A stretch of DNA of 64,000 nt from UBA5796 sp040752455. GTDB lineage: Bacteria > Chloroflexota > Anaerolineae > Anaerolineales > Villigracilaceae. The notes beneath the pieces were generated by a model that made no database searches, was not told where the DNA came from, and was given only the letters and a program-made list of their open reading frames with translations. A program made the position numbers and the translations under genes. Shown here piece after piece: positions 41,222 through 50,077 of the stretch. Each line of letters begins with the position of its first letter. Position 1 is the first letter of the stretch. The stretch spans positions 39,467-103,466 of the forward strand of contig JBMOMN010000021.1 of the NCBI GenBank assembly GCA_049324115.1, written 5' to 3'.

Positions 41222-42034
41222 TTACTCATTTCTGAACTGCAAACAATAATGATGGAACGTATTGCTCACCCAGGCCGACCCCAGTCCGTAGGGGGCCAGG
41301 CGCTGGTTATTTTGCAGCCACAACTTTTCATCCTTGAGCGTGTAGGTCTTGCCGAGTTCGCGGGCCAGGTCCCAGGCCAGGGGGTAGATCTTGCCGCCTT
41401 TCTTGACGTTCTTGACGATGATGGTCAAATACGCCTTCTCGCGCAGTAAGGGCTTTAGCCCTTTATAAATATTTACCAATTTTTCCAAAAATTCTTCGTA
41501 ATCGTGCAGGTTGCCCAGGTCGTTGGGATCGTCCGAGTAGAACACGTCCAGGTCGTCCGATGAGCGGCGCATTTTTTGGGTGGCCGCGCCGCGGGCGTGG
41601 AGCATGTCCCAGTAGGGAGGGGAGGTGAGGACGTAATCGAAGATGGGTAATTGGTAAGTGGTGATTTGGGCAGCATCTCCAATTACGATCTCAGATTTTA
41701 GACTTTCGATTGCGGTCCCGAGGGTTTCCCTTTCTTCGGCGATGATCTGGCGGGCGATTTCGGCGTATTTGGGATTGAGTTCGATCCCGCAGGCGTTGCG
41801 TCCGGCGCGCAGGGCGGCCACCAGGGTCGAGCCGGTGCCGGCCATCGGGTCGAGCACGGTTTCCCCGCTTTTGGTGAAGAATTCGATGAACTCCTGGGCC
41901 ATCGTTTCGGGGAATTTGGCCGGATGCACCAGCACGCCCTTCTTGCGCGGCGGCGGGTTGTGGATGAACCAGGACTTCTGGAACTTGAGCCAGGTCTTGG
42001 GGTCGAGGTCGTTGAGGCGGTTTTTGGGAGGCAT
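41222..42034 (-). CDS. site-specific DNA methyltransferase (amino-methylase, TSPPYW type)
   Basis: A 270-residue DNA methyltransferase. Motif I (SAM binding) is VLDPMAGTGST at about 60-70 and motif IV (catalysis) is TSPPYWDM at about 137-144; a SPPY motif fits N4-cytosine or N6-adenine methylation. Motif I precedes motif IV. The recognition domain is short. The ATG at 42034 is chosen because the conserved part starts right after it and a TATAAT lies 6 nt upstream on the minus strand; the longer frame to 42235 encodes only Pro/Arg-rich sequence. Paired with the YhcG-type nuclease gene downstream. Confidence 0.88.
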   Translation of the reverse strand: MPPKNRLNDLDPKTWLKFQKSWFIHNPPPRKKGVLVHPAKFPETMAQEFIEFFTKSGETVLDPMAGTGSTLVAALRAGRNACGIELNPKYAEIARQIIAEERETLGTAIESLKSEIVIGDAAQITTYQLPIFDYVLTSPPYWDMLHARGAATQKMRRSSDDLDVFYSDDPNDLGNLHDYEEFLEKLVNIYKGLKPLLREKAYLTIIVKNVKKGGKIYPLAWDLARELGKTYTLKDEKLWLQNNQRLAPYGLGSAWVSNTFHHYCLQFRNE

Positions 42035-42040
42035 GGGGGG

Positions 42041-42046
42041 ATTATA
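42041..42046 (-). promoter_or_regulatory. -10 box for the methyltransferase operon
   Basis: TATAAT on the minus strand followed by six C and the ATG at 42034: another case of a -10 box too close to the start codon for a leader, so a leaderless message is implied. Confidence 0.45.
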
Positions 42047-42098
42047 GTTGACGGTGGGATTTTGCGCACTACGGAAATCGTGTTGCGTGGAGCGTGGT

Positions 42099-42953
42099 TT
42101 ATGGCTGCCTGGTACGCGTCGGGATGGGCGTAACCGACGGCGTCCAGGTGGGGGTGGGGCTGACGTAACTGACAGCCTGGACGACCAGCTCCGAGAAGGT
42201 GATGGTGACGGCGGTCTCGCCGACGGAGCGGGCAAACACCCCGAGCGTGCCGGATCTGTGGACCGGATCGAGCACCTTGAACTGGAACCGCCCGTTGAGG
42301 AAGACCCGCAGCTCCGTCCCGGCGGCCCACAGCCCGATGCGGACCTGGCCCGGCGCGCCGGGCGGGACGTCCCCGCTGAAGGTATCGGGCTGGACCTTGA
42401 GGATGTTCCCGTTGGTGACGCGTTCCAGCCGCACCTGGCCGTTGCAGTTCAGGACGAGCCGGTAATAGTCCAAGGCGGAGGTGGCGCGGACGAGCAGGCC
42501 GTATTCGTCGAGGCCGCGGCACAGGCTGGTGTTGGCCGTGATCTCGGCGTAGAAATCCGTCAGCACGGGTTCGCGGCGCAGGCTGACCAAGTAGAACCCC
42601 GGCTGGAGGATGGCCAGCACGAGCCGCTCCCCGCTGACCTGGACCCGGGCGGTATCCGTGGCGCGCAGGGTCCATAATTCCGGCTGGGAGAAGTCGTCGG
42701 CGAGGAGTTCCGCCCCCGTGCCGGGACGCTGCTCAGGCGTGGGTGTGCTGGCCTCGGACGGTCGGGGCGTAGGGGTGTGGGTCGCCGGGAACCAGACGAT
42801 GGTCGGGGTGAGGGAGGGCGTCGCGGTAACGGTGGCAGGCACAGGGGTCGCGAGGTCCGCCGGGGAACAGGCCGAAAGGAGAATCAAGCCGAGGGTCAGG
42901 AGCGCGAGTGCGTCGCACCAGACCCGTTGGCAAAATCCCATTGAACGGGACAT
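42099..42953 (-). CDS. lipoprotein with concanavalin-like (jelly-roll) domain
   Basis: About 284 residues from the ATG at 42953 (an ATG at 42941 is also possible). A lipoprotein signal peptide ends in LILLSACS; a Thr/Pro-rich linker follows, then a roughly 170-residue beta-sandwich (LADDFSQPELWTL, DYYRLVLNCNGQVRLERV, APGQVRIGLWAAGTELRVFLNGRFQF) resembling the 3-keto-disaccharide hydrolase/laminin-G-like fold seen in surface lipoproteins, and a final Thr/Pro tail. The signal peptide coding region overlaps a MITE-like element (42907-42996), so the present N-terminus may derive from it. Function unknown. Confidence 0.7.
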   Translation of the reverse strand: MSRSMGFCQRVWCDALALLTLGLILLSACSPADLATPVPATVTATPSLTPTIVWFPATHTPTPRPSEASTPTPEQRPGTGAELLADDFSQPELWTLRATDTARVQVSGERLVLAILQPGFYLVSLRREPVLTDFYAEITANTSLCRGLDEYGLLVRATSALDYYRLVLNCNGQVRLERVTNGNILKVQPDTFSGDVPPGAPGQVRIGLWAAGTELRVFLNGRFQFKVLDPVHRSGTLGVFARSVGETAVTITFSELVVQAVSYVSPTPTWTPSVTPIPTRTRQP

Positions 42954-42996
42954 TTTTCTGCTTGGGAAAATCCCGTTTAGGCAGGTGCGACGCACC
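42907..42996. repeat. MITE-like element with GGTGCGTCGCACC ends, copy 2
   Basis: 90-bp element bounded by GAGTGCGTCGCACC and GGTGCGACGCACC, with internal AAAATCCCATTGAACGGGA and AAAATCCCGTTTA. Same layout as 38662-38750. It supplies the start codon and part of the signal peptide of the minus-strand lipoprotein gene. Confidence 0.55.
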
Positions 42997-43118
42997 GGGG
43001 GGGAGAAAAATCCAAAGAGTCGCATAAAATTTTCGTGATTAAAATAACAAGACGGAACGTTGGACTTGTTGTAGAATCGGCGAGCAAGACCCATCCATTC
43101 TAGCATAAGGAGTAGCCG

Positions 43119-44132
43119 ATGAGCGAAAAAGTTGCCCTGATCACAGGCGTATGCGGTGAAATCGGGCAGGCGCTCGTGCAGGAGTTGGCCCGGAAGGGGA
43201 CGCACCGGATCGTCACGCTCGATCTGATGCCGCTGCCGGAGGCGATCAAGTCGCTGCCTGCCGAGCACATCCAGGGGGATTTGTTGATAAGAGTCAAACA
43301 ATTGTACGATTACAACATTGATATCATCTACCACCTGGCGGCATTCCTGTCGTCGAAGGCCGAGGTTTTGCCCGAAGACGCCCACCGGGTCAACGTGGAA
43401 GGGACGATGCAACTGCTGTTGCTGGCGGCCTACAAATCCGAGAAGAATGCCAGGGCGGTGAAGTTCTTCTTCCCCAGTTCGATCGCGGCTTACGGCTTTC
43501 CGAGCGCGGCGATCAAAACGGCGATCGGGCGGGTGAAAGAGTTCGATTGGGTGCAGCCGCATACGATGTACGGCTGCAACAAGATCTACGGCGAGAGCCT
43601 GGGGAATTATTACAGCCAGTTCATGGCCCAGCGCCATCTGGACCCCGATCCGCCGGTGATGCTGGATTTCCGCGCCCTGCGCTTCCCCGGCCTGGTGAGC
43701 GCGTTTACGCTGCCGACCGGCGGCACGACCGATTACGGCCCCGAGATGCTGCACGCCGCAGCCCAGGGCAAGCCTTACGACTGCTTCGTCCGCCCGGAGT
43801 CGCGGCTGCCGTTCATGGCTATGCCGGACGCGATCAAGTCCATTGATATGATCATGGACGCGCCGCGCGAGGCCCTGACGAAGACCTCCTACAACGTGGG
43901 CGCGTTCAGCATGTCGGCGGAGGACTTCCGCCAGCGGGCGCTGAAAGCCTTCCCCGGCACGGAGATCGGTTACGCGGTCAACCCGCGCCGCCAGGGGATC
44001 GTCGATTCGTGGCCGGAGGACGTGAACGATTCCGCCGCCCGCGCCGATTGGGGCTGGTCGCCGGATTACGACGAGGAGGCTTTCTTCGAGGAGTATTTCC
44101 TGCCGGAGATCAGGAAACGGTACGCGAGGTGA
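43119..44132 (+). CDS. NAD-dependent epimerase/dehydratase family protein, L-threonine 3-dehydrogenase-like
   Basis: Extended short-chain dehydrogenase of 337 residues. The NAD-binding motif is TGVCGEIG near the N-terminus and the catalytic Tyr/Lys pair is MYGCNKIYGE. The segments RFPGLVSAFTLPTGGTTDYGPEM, LPFMAMPDAIKSIDMIM and RRQGIVDSWPEDVNDSAARADWGWSPDYD closely follow the SDR-type L-threonine 3-dehydrogenases, which make 2-amino-3-oxobutanoate. No 2-amino-3-ketobutyrate CoA ligase gene is adjacent. AAGGAG lies 6 nt before the ATG; a TAGAAT -10 is near 43072. Confidence 0.82.
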   Translation: MSEKVALITGVCGEIGQALVQELARKGTHRIVTLDLMPLPEAIKSLPAEHIQGDLLIRVKQLYDYNIDIIYHLAAFLSSKAEVLPEDAHRVNVEGTMQLLLLAAYKSEKNARAVKFFFPSSIAAYGFPSAAIKTAIGRVKEFDWVQPHTMYGCNKIYGESLGNYYSQFMAQRHLDPDPPVMLDFRALRFPGLVSAFTLPTGGTTDYGPEMLHAAAQGKPYDCFVRPESRLPFMAMPDAIKSIDMIMDAPREALTKTSYNVGAFSMSAEDFRQRALKAFPGTEIGYAVNPRRQGIVDSWPEDVNDSAARADWGWSPDYDEEAFFEEYFLPEIRKRYAR

Positions 44133-44165
44133 GGCGTGGGGCGTGTTGCGTGATGCGTAGTGCGT

Positions 44166-44199
44166 AAAAAAGAGGCCGCCGGGGAGGGCGGTCTCTGTC
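44166..44199. terminator. bidirectional terminator between the SDR and TPR-protein genes
   Basis: AGAGGCCGCC pairs with GGCGGTCTCT (one G-U) around a 6-nt loop. On the minus strand it is followed by TTTTTT, on the plus strand by GTCTTT. It lies between convergent genes. Confidence 0.75.
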
Positions 44200-44223
44200 T
44201 TTATCCTGGAATTTTGAGTTTGG

Positions 44224-45771
44224 TTACTTGATGTTGTCGGTGATCCATGTCACCAGCGCAGAGAATTGGGGATATGCGCCAATGTAATATAGCTTCACCT
44301 GCGCCCCGCCCCAGTAGTTGAAGACGATTTTCCCGCTGACATTTTCCTCCGATGGGATGGGCGCAGTCCCTTTCAGGACATCCTCTTTCACGGTCTCCCC
44401 GGATGCGGTTTTGTGGAGCGCCAGTTCCCATGTGGGAGTTTGCAGGTAACGGATCCAGGTGACGCTCCCGGTCTTGCTGGTCTGTTCCTTGACATCCATC
44501 TTGACGGCCAGGCACACCACAAAGTGCATTTCGCCCGGCGTCGTCGCTTTCAGCTCGTCCGGGAGCGGCTCGGTGACATTCGTATCGCCTTCGCTTTGCA
44601 GGAAGGCCAGTTTCTTTTCCGGGTCGAGGCCGAAGATGGGCAGATCGGTCTTTTTGCCTTTGCAAATGGTCTTGGCCGCGTCTGCCATCGCCAGGAGGGC
44701 CTGTTTCCCGCTCGACTTCGAGAAAGCGGTGTAAGTCTCCTGGGTGGCCGCTTCGATCAAATCTTTGGCGCCTTCGATCTTGTCGTTCTCGGTTGATCTT
44801 TTCAGCAGTTCGAGCGCAGCCAGGAAATCTTCCTTCGACGAGTGATCGCCCGCCCAGGCGACGTAGACTTTGGCGATGGCTTGCTGGAGCGCGGTATCCT
44901 GCTTGCCGGTGAGGCTGCCGACCTTGCGATAATATTCGATGGCGCGCTCGAAGTCCCCGCCGGCGAGCAGCGCCCCGCCCCATTGAAGGTACAGGTCCAC
45001 CAGTTTCGTTTTGGCCTGTTGGCTGGGGCTGGAAGGCAGGTCCGGGCTGGGGTCGAGGCGCATCGCCTCCGAAAGTTTCTTCTCAGCCGCCTCGAAGGAT
45101 TTTTCATCCAGCAGGACGGCGCCCCAATCGAGGTACACGCCCGCCAGTTCGGTCTGGGCGTCGCTTTCGATCTCGGGGTAATTGTTCTGGGAAAGGGACT
45201 TGATCTGCTCGACCCTGGCGATGGCCTGGTCGTACTCCCCGGCGGACCTCAACGCCCTGGCCCATTCCAGGTACGCTTCGAGCCGGACCTGTTGGAGGTC
45301 CGCCTCGACGATGAGCGGAGTCGTGTCTGACAGCAGGAGGTCGAATTTGGCGATGGCGGTCTCGTAATCCCCCTGCTCGTACAGGTCCATCGCCCACTCG
45401 TACAGGGCTTTTTGCGAGTCCCGTTGGGCCGTCCCCGCGAAATGGCCCTCGGGATATTGGGCCAGGTAATCCCGGTAGCTGGTGTAAGCTGGTTCCCATT
45501 CGCTTTGGGCAAACCGGGAAGTCCCCGCTTCGAATGCCCGGCACTCGGCGATGAAATCCTGGTTGACGAGGCCCTGGGTCAACCCGGCGGGGTAATAGGT
45601 CGTCAGCCTCTCGCTGGATTCGATGGACTCCTCGCAGTTGAGGCGATCATAGCTGGCCTGGGTGTAGCTCTTCAAATATAAAAACCCCCCGAAGTAGATA
45701 CCGGCCAACAGGACCATGACGCCGACTGTGATAAGGATGAGCTTGCCGAAGGGAAAACGTTTTGTAGCCAT
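44224..45771 (-). CDS. membrane-anchored TPR protein of unknown function
   Basis: A 515-residue protein with one N-terminal transmembrane helix (about 10-32) and no cleavable signal, placing the rest outside the membrane. Residues about 60-350 are tetratricopeptide-like repeats (ALYEWAMDLYEQGDYETAIAKFD, AGVYLDWGAVLLDEKSFEAAEKKLSEAM, DLYLQWGGALLAGGDFERAIEYYRKVG). The C-terminal 160 residues appear to be a beta domain with cysteine pairs (Cys in KTICKGKKT and VVCLAV). No family assigned; perhaps an assembly or secretion scaffold. Confidence 0.7.
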   Translation of the reverse strand: MATKRFPFGKLILITVGVMVLLAGIYFGGFLYLKSYTQASYDRLNCEESIESSERLTTYYPAGLTQGLVNQDFIAECRAFEAGTSRFAQSEWEPAYTSYRDYLAQYPEGHFAGTAQRDSQKALYEWAMDLYEQGDYETAIAKFDLLLSDTTPLIVEADLQQVRLEAYLEWARALRSAGEYDQAIARVEQIKSLSQNNYPEIESDAQTELAGVYLDWGAVLLDEKSFEAAEKKLSEAMRLDPSPDLPSSPSQQAKTKLVDLYLQWGGALLAGGDFERAIEYYRKVGSLTGKQDTALQQAIAKVYVAWAGDHSSKEDFLAALELLKRSTENDKIEGAKDLIEAATQETYTAFSKSSGKQALLAMADAAKTICKGKKTDLPIFGLDPEKKLAFLQSEGDTNVTEPLPDELKATTPGEMHFVVCLAVKMDVKEQTSKTGSVTWIRYLQTPTWELALHKTASGETVKEDVLKGTAPIPSEENVSGKIVFNYWGGAQVKLYYIGAYPQFSALVTWITDNIK

Positions 45772-45907
45772 AACTTTCCTCCATCTGGGTAGCGGTGAGA
45801 TGAAAACATTATAGCCATTTATGGCTGCGATTGGAATGATGAAGGTAATCTTTTTGGCCTTATAAAAGTAAACAACACTTTTCGTTTTCCTTGGTCTCTT
45901 TTTGCTT

Positions 45908-47206
45908 TCACCCTTGCGGCACTTCGACTATCTGCTCCCGCTCCGGGCCGACGCTGGCCAGCATGACCGGCACCCCGGCGATCTCGCCGATCTTGCGCAG
46001 GTAGGCCTGGGCGTTGGCGGGCAGTTCCTCCCAGCGGCGGGCGCGGCTGACATCCTCGCTCCAGCCGGGGAGTTCTTCGTAGATAGACTGGCAGGGGCCC
46101 AGATCGGCGGGGCCGAAGGCCAGGTCGGTGAGGGTCTGTCCGTCGCGTTCGTAGGCCCGGCAAAGCCGTAAAGTTTCGAGGCCGCTCAGGATGTCGAGCT
46201 TGGTGACGACCAGCTCGCTCAGGCCGTTGAGCCGCACCGCGTAACGCAGCAGCACCCCGTCCAGCCAGCCGACCCGGCGCGGACGCCCGGTGGTGGTGCC
46301 GAACTCGTCCCAGGGATGGGTCCCGCTGCCGCGCAGCCGGGCGGCCAGTTCCCCGCCGACTTCGGTCGGGAACGGCCCGGAACCGACCCGGGTCTGGAAG
46401 GCTTTGACCACGCCGATGGCCCGCGCCCCGCAGGCCACGTCCAGGCCCACGCCCAGCCCGGTCAACGCGCCGGCGGCAGTCGTGGATGAGCTGGTCACGA
46501 ACGGGTAAGTGCCGTGGTCTATGTCGAGCAGGGTCCCCTGCGCGCCTTCGGCCAGGACGGTCTTGCCGTCTTTCAAGGCTCTGGAAATCTCGAAGGCGGT
46601 ATCCGCAATGAAGGGGGCCAGCTTCTCGGCGTATTCGGCGTAGGCGGTCAGGATCGGGTAGGGGGGGAGCATGGGCGCGCCGAGCAGGTTCAGGGTCTGG
46701 TTCGCTTCGTCCAGGTGCTGGCTGAGGCGTTCGTTGAAGTCCGGGGTCAGCATGTCGCCCAGGCGCAGGCCGCGGCGGGATATTTTATCCGTATAGGCCG
46801 GGCCGATGCCGCGCCCGGTGGTGCCGATCTTGCCCTTGCCGCGCAGGCTTTCGAGGGCGTTGTCGAGGGCTTTGTGGGAGGGGGTGATGAGATGGGCGGC
46901 GAAGGAGACGCGCAGCCGTTCGGGCGTGACCGGGATGCCGGCCGCTGCGAGCATGGCGAGTTCTTCGAAGAACGTTTCCGGGTTGACGACCATGCCGTTG
47001 CCCATGTAGGCTGTGGCATGGGGGTGGATGATGCCGGAAGGGATCAGGTGCAGTTTGAAAATGCGTCCGCCGACGGTGACGGTGTGCCCGGCGTTGTCAC
47101 CGCCGTTGAAACGGGCCACGCAGTCGGCCCGGCTGGCGAACCAGTCCACGATGCGGCCTTTGCCTTCGTCGCCCCATTGGGCGCCGACGATAATATTCAG
47201 GGGCAT
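45908..47206 (-). CDS. purA: adenylosuccinate synthetase
   Basis: GTP-dependent enzyme joining IMP and aspartate in AMP synthesis. The 432 residues show the N-terminal P-loop IIVGAQWGDEGKGRIVDWF, RFNGGDNAGHTV with the catalytic His, the family signature GIGPAYTDKISRRGLR, the IMP-binding DHGTYPFVTSSSTTAAG and a conserved GSGPFPTE block. Normal length, transcribed singly and divergent from the LysM gene. Confidence 0.97.
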   Translation of the reverse strand: MPLNIIVGAQWGDEGKGRIVDWFASRADCVARFNGGDNAGHTVTVGGRIFKLHLIPSGIIHPHATAYMGNGMVVNPETFFEELAMLAAAGIPVTPERLRVSFAAHLITPSHKALDNALESLRGKGKIGTTGRGIGPAYTDKISRRGLRLGDMLTPDFNERLSQHLDEANQTLNLLGAPMLPPYPILTAYAEYAEKLAPFIADTAFEISRALKDGKTVLAEGAQGTLLDIDHGTYPFVTSSSTTAAGALTGLGVGLDVACGARAIGVVKAFQTRVGSGPFPTEVGGELAARLRGSGTHPWDEFGTTTGRPRRVGWLDGVLLRYAVRLNGLSELVVTKLDILSGLETLRLCRAYERDGQTLTDLAFGPADLGPCQSIYEELPGWSEDVSRARRWEELPANAQAYLRKIGEIAGVPVMLASVGPEREQIVEVPQG

Positions 47207-47309
47207 AATCTTCTCCAGTTGAGTATGAGCAACCCATTATATCAAGACCGGCCTGATGTTACATAAAATACCCACCCCGCTTCGGGGACTCCGCGGCTGG
47301 CGGCGCCAG

Positions 47310-47430
47310 GGAATTGCGTTTTCCGGCTCGATAAAAAGCGCAATTTGTGAGCGCCCTGGGTATAATACTCCCGGTCGAAATTGCGATTCCTTAGAAAAAA
47401 GGCGCAATTTCCAACCGACTTGGGTATAAT
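47310..47430 (+). promoter_or_regulatory. duplicated promoter/operator module upstream of the LysM gene
   Basis: Two copies of the same layout in tandem: an AATTGCG arm, a spacer, a CGCAATT arm, then exactly 15 nt and TATAAT (-10 boxes at 47361-47366 and 47425-47430). In the second copy the arms are 9-bp perfect inverted repeats (GAAATTGCG at 47377-47385 and CGCAATTTC at 47403-47411). Confidence 0.55.
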
Positions 47431-47447
47431 CCCCGCAAAGGTGAGAA

Positions 47448-48266
47448 ATGCGTATCAAAGTCATCCTGACCCTTGGCCTGATCTTCTCCACCCTGGTCTT
47501 TCTCCCCGCCGCTTTCGCAGTTTCAGCCTCTCCGCAGCCGCAGGGGGCGCAGTTCGCCACCCCCACGCCCCAGCCGGACGGGCGGATCATTTACATTGTC
47601 CCGGCCGGGTTTACCTGCACCCAGATTTCGCTGCTGACGGGCGTTTCGGTGGACCAACTGCGTTCCCTCAATAACCTGGACGCCGACTGCACCCTGGTCG
47701 AGGGGCAGCAACTGCTGCTCGGTCTGGGCGGACCTGCGGCCGTCACCCCGACCGAAGGGCCTTCTCCCACGCCGACAGCCGTCCTGCCGACCCCCACGCC
47801 TTTCTTCGGCACCGGTGAGATTTGCGTCTTGCTCTACGACGACCGGAACGGTGACACCATCCGCCAGCCGGACACGGAGCCGGCCATCCCCGGCGGGGCG
47901 GTCAGCGTGGCGGGGGCGGACGTGGCCTACTCGGCCACGAAGGACACCTCCGAGGGCCTGCTCGACCCGGATTACCAGGGCGTGTGTTTCCTCGATGTGC
48001 CGGAAGGCGATTTCAACATCAGCGTGGCCGTGCCGGACGGGTTCAATCCCACCATGTTGTTGAGCGCCGAGATTTCGCTCAGGGCCGGGCAGCGGATCTT
48101 TGTCGGTTTCGGGGCGCAGTCCCAGTCGGTGACGGTGGAAACCGAAGCCGATGGCGGCTCACCATTGATGGGCATCGTGGGCGGGTTGCTGCTTTTGGCC
48201 GGGGCAGGGCTGGCGTTCTATGCCCGCTGGTTGCGCAAAGCGCCGAAGGGGATGTCGCTCAGGTAG
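47448..48266 (+). CDS. LysM-domain surface protein with C-terminal membrane anchor
   Basis: 272 residues: signal peptide (about 1-26, ending FAVSA), a LysM peptidoglycan-binding domain (IIYIVPAGFTCTQISLLTGVSVDQLRSLNNL), a Thr/Pro linker, a SdrD B-like/carboxypeptidase-regulatory-like beta domain (ICVLLYDDRNGDTIRQPDTEPAIPGGAVSV) and a single C-terminal transmembrane helix (about 243-262) with a basic tail. It probably sits at the cell surface bound to wall and membrane. RBS AAAGGTGA precedes the ATG. Confidence 0.82.
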   Translation: MRIKVILTLGLIFSTLVFLPAAFAVSASPQPQGAQFATPTPQPDGRIIYIVPAGFTCTQISLLTGVSVDQLRSLNNLDADCTLVEGQQLLLGLGGPAAVTPTEGPSPTPTAVLPTPTPFFGTGEICVLLYDDRNGDTIRQPDTEPAIPGGAVSVAGADVAYSATKDTSEGLLDPDYQGVCFLDVPEGDFNISVAVPDGFNPTMLLSAEISLRAGQRIFVGFGAQSQSVTVETEADGGSPLMGIVGGLLLLAGAGLAFYARWLRKAPKGMSLR

Positions 48267-48289
48267 GTTTCCCCGATTATTTTTAACGC

Positions 48290-48665
48290 AAATTGGATTT
48301 TTTACCGCGATGACGCGAAGGCCGCGAAGTTTTTATTAGCGCGTCAAAGTGCTGGGATGGGATCCGCTAACCCTTCGACTGCGCTCAGGCCAGGTCTACG
48401 CCAATCTTCGCGAATTTTTCGGGAGATCAGCGAGAATTCGCGAAGATTGTGTATTGGTCAAGCGCATGTTGGACAAGAGCTTTCACCACGAAGACACGAA
48501 GACACGAAGGCACGAAGTTTTTCCTTTGTTTTCTCTGTGTCTCCGTGACTCAGTGGTTCAGAAGGTTGTTCAATGTGCTTCTGACTAGCACAGAATTCGC
48601 GAAGATTAGCGGATTCTTTTCCATGCTGGTTAAGTGCGTCCCATCGGTTTGGCGCGCTAACAAGT
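48290..48665. repeat. long dispersed inverted-repeat element, copy 2
   Basis: A gene-free region (48267-48818) largely filled by the second copy of the element at 27744-28079. Shared words include ATGTTGGACAAGA, CCTTTGTTTTCTC, CGGGAGAT and, inverted, GATTCTTTTCCATGCTGGTT. ORFs running through it differ between copies and carry no domain, so I treat it as non-coding. Confidence 0.55.
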
Positions 48666-48818
48666 TTTTTGAATTTCGCGAAGGAAACTCCTTCGCAGTC
48701 TGATCCCTCTTCGTGTACTTCGTCCCTTCGCGGTTCAATTCCATCGCCCGCTGACGATACCACACTCTGCAGGGCGACTACCTATTTTAGGTTGCGGAAT
48801 GAATTCCGCGTTACGAAT

Positions 48819-49997
48819 TCATTCCCAGTTCCGTTCGTCGCGGATGGACGGCGCATCCGGTGGGAGTTCGGGGACGGGGACGACCTCCGGTTGAAATTTG
48901 ATGGCTTCGCGGGCGGCTCCGGCAATCGAGGCTGCCAGGGTCGCGTCGTCCGTGCCGGGGGCGGTGACGATGCGCAGGGCCAGGAAATCCTTGTGCTCTT
49001 CACGCGTGACGACTGCCTGCCAGCTGGTCACTTCGGGGTAACGGGCCATGAAGTCGCGCATCTGCCTGGGATGCAGGAACATGCCGCGCACCTTGACCGC
49101 GTCGCCGATGCGTCCCTGCCAGCCCATCAGCCGGGACGAGGTCCGCCCACAGGGGCAGGGAGCCGGATTTAACGAGGACAGGTCCCCGGTCCCGAAACGG
49201 ACGAGGGCGTAATCCTCGACCAGCAGGGTGACGACGATCTCGCCGGTCTCGCCGGGGGGCAGGGGTTGTCCCGTATTGATGTCACAAATTTGGATGATGG
49301 CGTCTTCGGGCAGGTGCCAGCCATCCTCCTGTTCGCACTCGTAGCCCAGGTTGCCGCATTCGGCGGTGCCGTAACCCTGCCGCGCCACCGGGATGCCGTG
49401 CTCGTGCAGCCAGGTCCGCAGGGAGGGCGGGAGTGGCTCGGCGGTGAAAAAGGCTTTTTTGACGAAGAGTTCCAGCCCCAGTTCTCCAGCTTTTTCGATC
49501 AGCGCCTTGAGATACGAGGGCAGGCCGACGTAGCCGGTCACTTTCAGGTCGTGCAGCAGACGCACCTGCCCTTCCTGGCTGCCGACGCCGCCGGGGATGA
49601 CGGCGCAGCCGGCGGCCCACAAGCCTTCCTCGAACATGGCTCCGGCGGGGGTCAGGTGGTAGCCGAAGCAGTTGATGACCAGGTCGCCGGGGCCGAAGCC
49701 TGCCGCCTGCATGGCAGATTTCCAGCGCCAGTAGTCGGCGGTGCGGGATTCGGGATCGTAGATCGGACCCGGCGACTGGAAGATGCGTTTGAGCGCACCC
49801 GGATCACAGGCCAGGAACCCGCCAAAGGGCGGATCGGCGGCCTGGAACTCGACCAGGTTGTCCTTGCGGATGACGGGCAGCGCGTTCAGGTCGCCGGGGG
49901 TGCGGATGGAGTCCGGGCTGAGACCGGCTTCGCTTAAACGGCGGGCAAACCCGGGGGCGTTCGAAGCGAGGTGGGGGATGAGGGTGGGAAGATCCAT
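48819..49997 (-). CDS. phenylacetate-CoA ligase (PaaK) family enzyme
   Basis: AMP-forming acid-CoA ligase of the PaaK/CapK branch, 392 residues (PaaK itself is about 430). Visible are GLPSYLKALIEKAGELGLE, the substrate loop FFTAEPLPPSLRTWLHEHG, QGYGTAECGNLGYEC, GETGEIVVTLLVEDYALVRFGTGDLSSL, a PCPCGRTSSRLMGWQGRIGDAVKVRG adenine/phosphate block and the C-terminal domain. It activates an aromatic or related carboxylic acid to its CoA thioester; the exact acid is unknown. Last gene of the liv-type operon, separated from livF by a hairpin. Confidence 0.85.
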   Translation of the reverse strand: MDLPTLIPHLASNAPGFARRLSEAGLSPDSIRTPGDLNALPVIRKDNLVEFQAADPPFGGFLACDPGALKRIFQSPGPIYDPESRTADYWRWKSAMQAAGFGPGDLVINCFGYHLTPAGAMFEEGLWAAGCAVIPGGVGSQEGQVRLLHDLKVTGYVGLPSYLKALIEKAGELGLELFVKKAFFTAEPLPPSLRTWLHEHGIPVARQGYGTAECGNLGYECEQEDGWHLPEDAIIQICDINTGQPLPPGETGEIVVTLLVEDYALVRFGTGDLSSLNPAPCPCGRTSSRLMGWQGRIGDAVKVRGMFLHPRQMRDFMARYPEVTSWQAVVTREEHKDFLALRIVTAPGTDDATLAASIAGAAREAIKFQPEVVPVPELPPDAPSIRDERNWE

Positions 49998-50010
49998 AAA
50001 AATCGCCAGT

Positions 50011-50065
50011 CACGAAACACGCAACACGTTCAAGCCTGTGCCTGGAGCGTGTTGCGTGTTCCGTG
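50011..50065. repeat. 18-bp inverted repeat between livF and the PaaK-like gene
   Basis: CACGAAACACGCAACACG (50011-50028) pairs with 50048-50065 over 17 of 18 bases. Related words occur at 34611-34630, 44137-44165 and 59994-60050. It may reduce expression of the last gene. Confidence 0.5.
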
Positions 50066-50077
50066 AGTATTTGGAAG

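Noticed and set aside
42954..43754. Long N-terminal extension of the lipoprotein gene
   Set aside because: The region is antisense to the threonine-dehydrogenase-like gene and shows no domain; the lipoprotein signal begins only at 42953 or 42941.
48349..48703. Short ORFs in the 48.3-48.7 kb gap
   Set aside because: They fall in the dispersed repeat, differ between repeat copies and have no RBS or domain.
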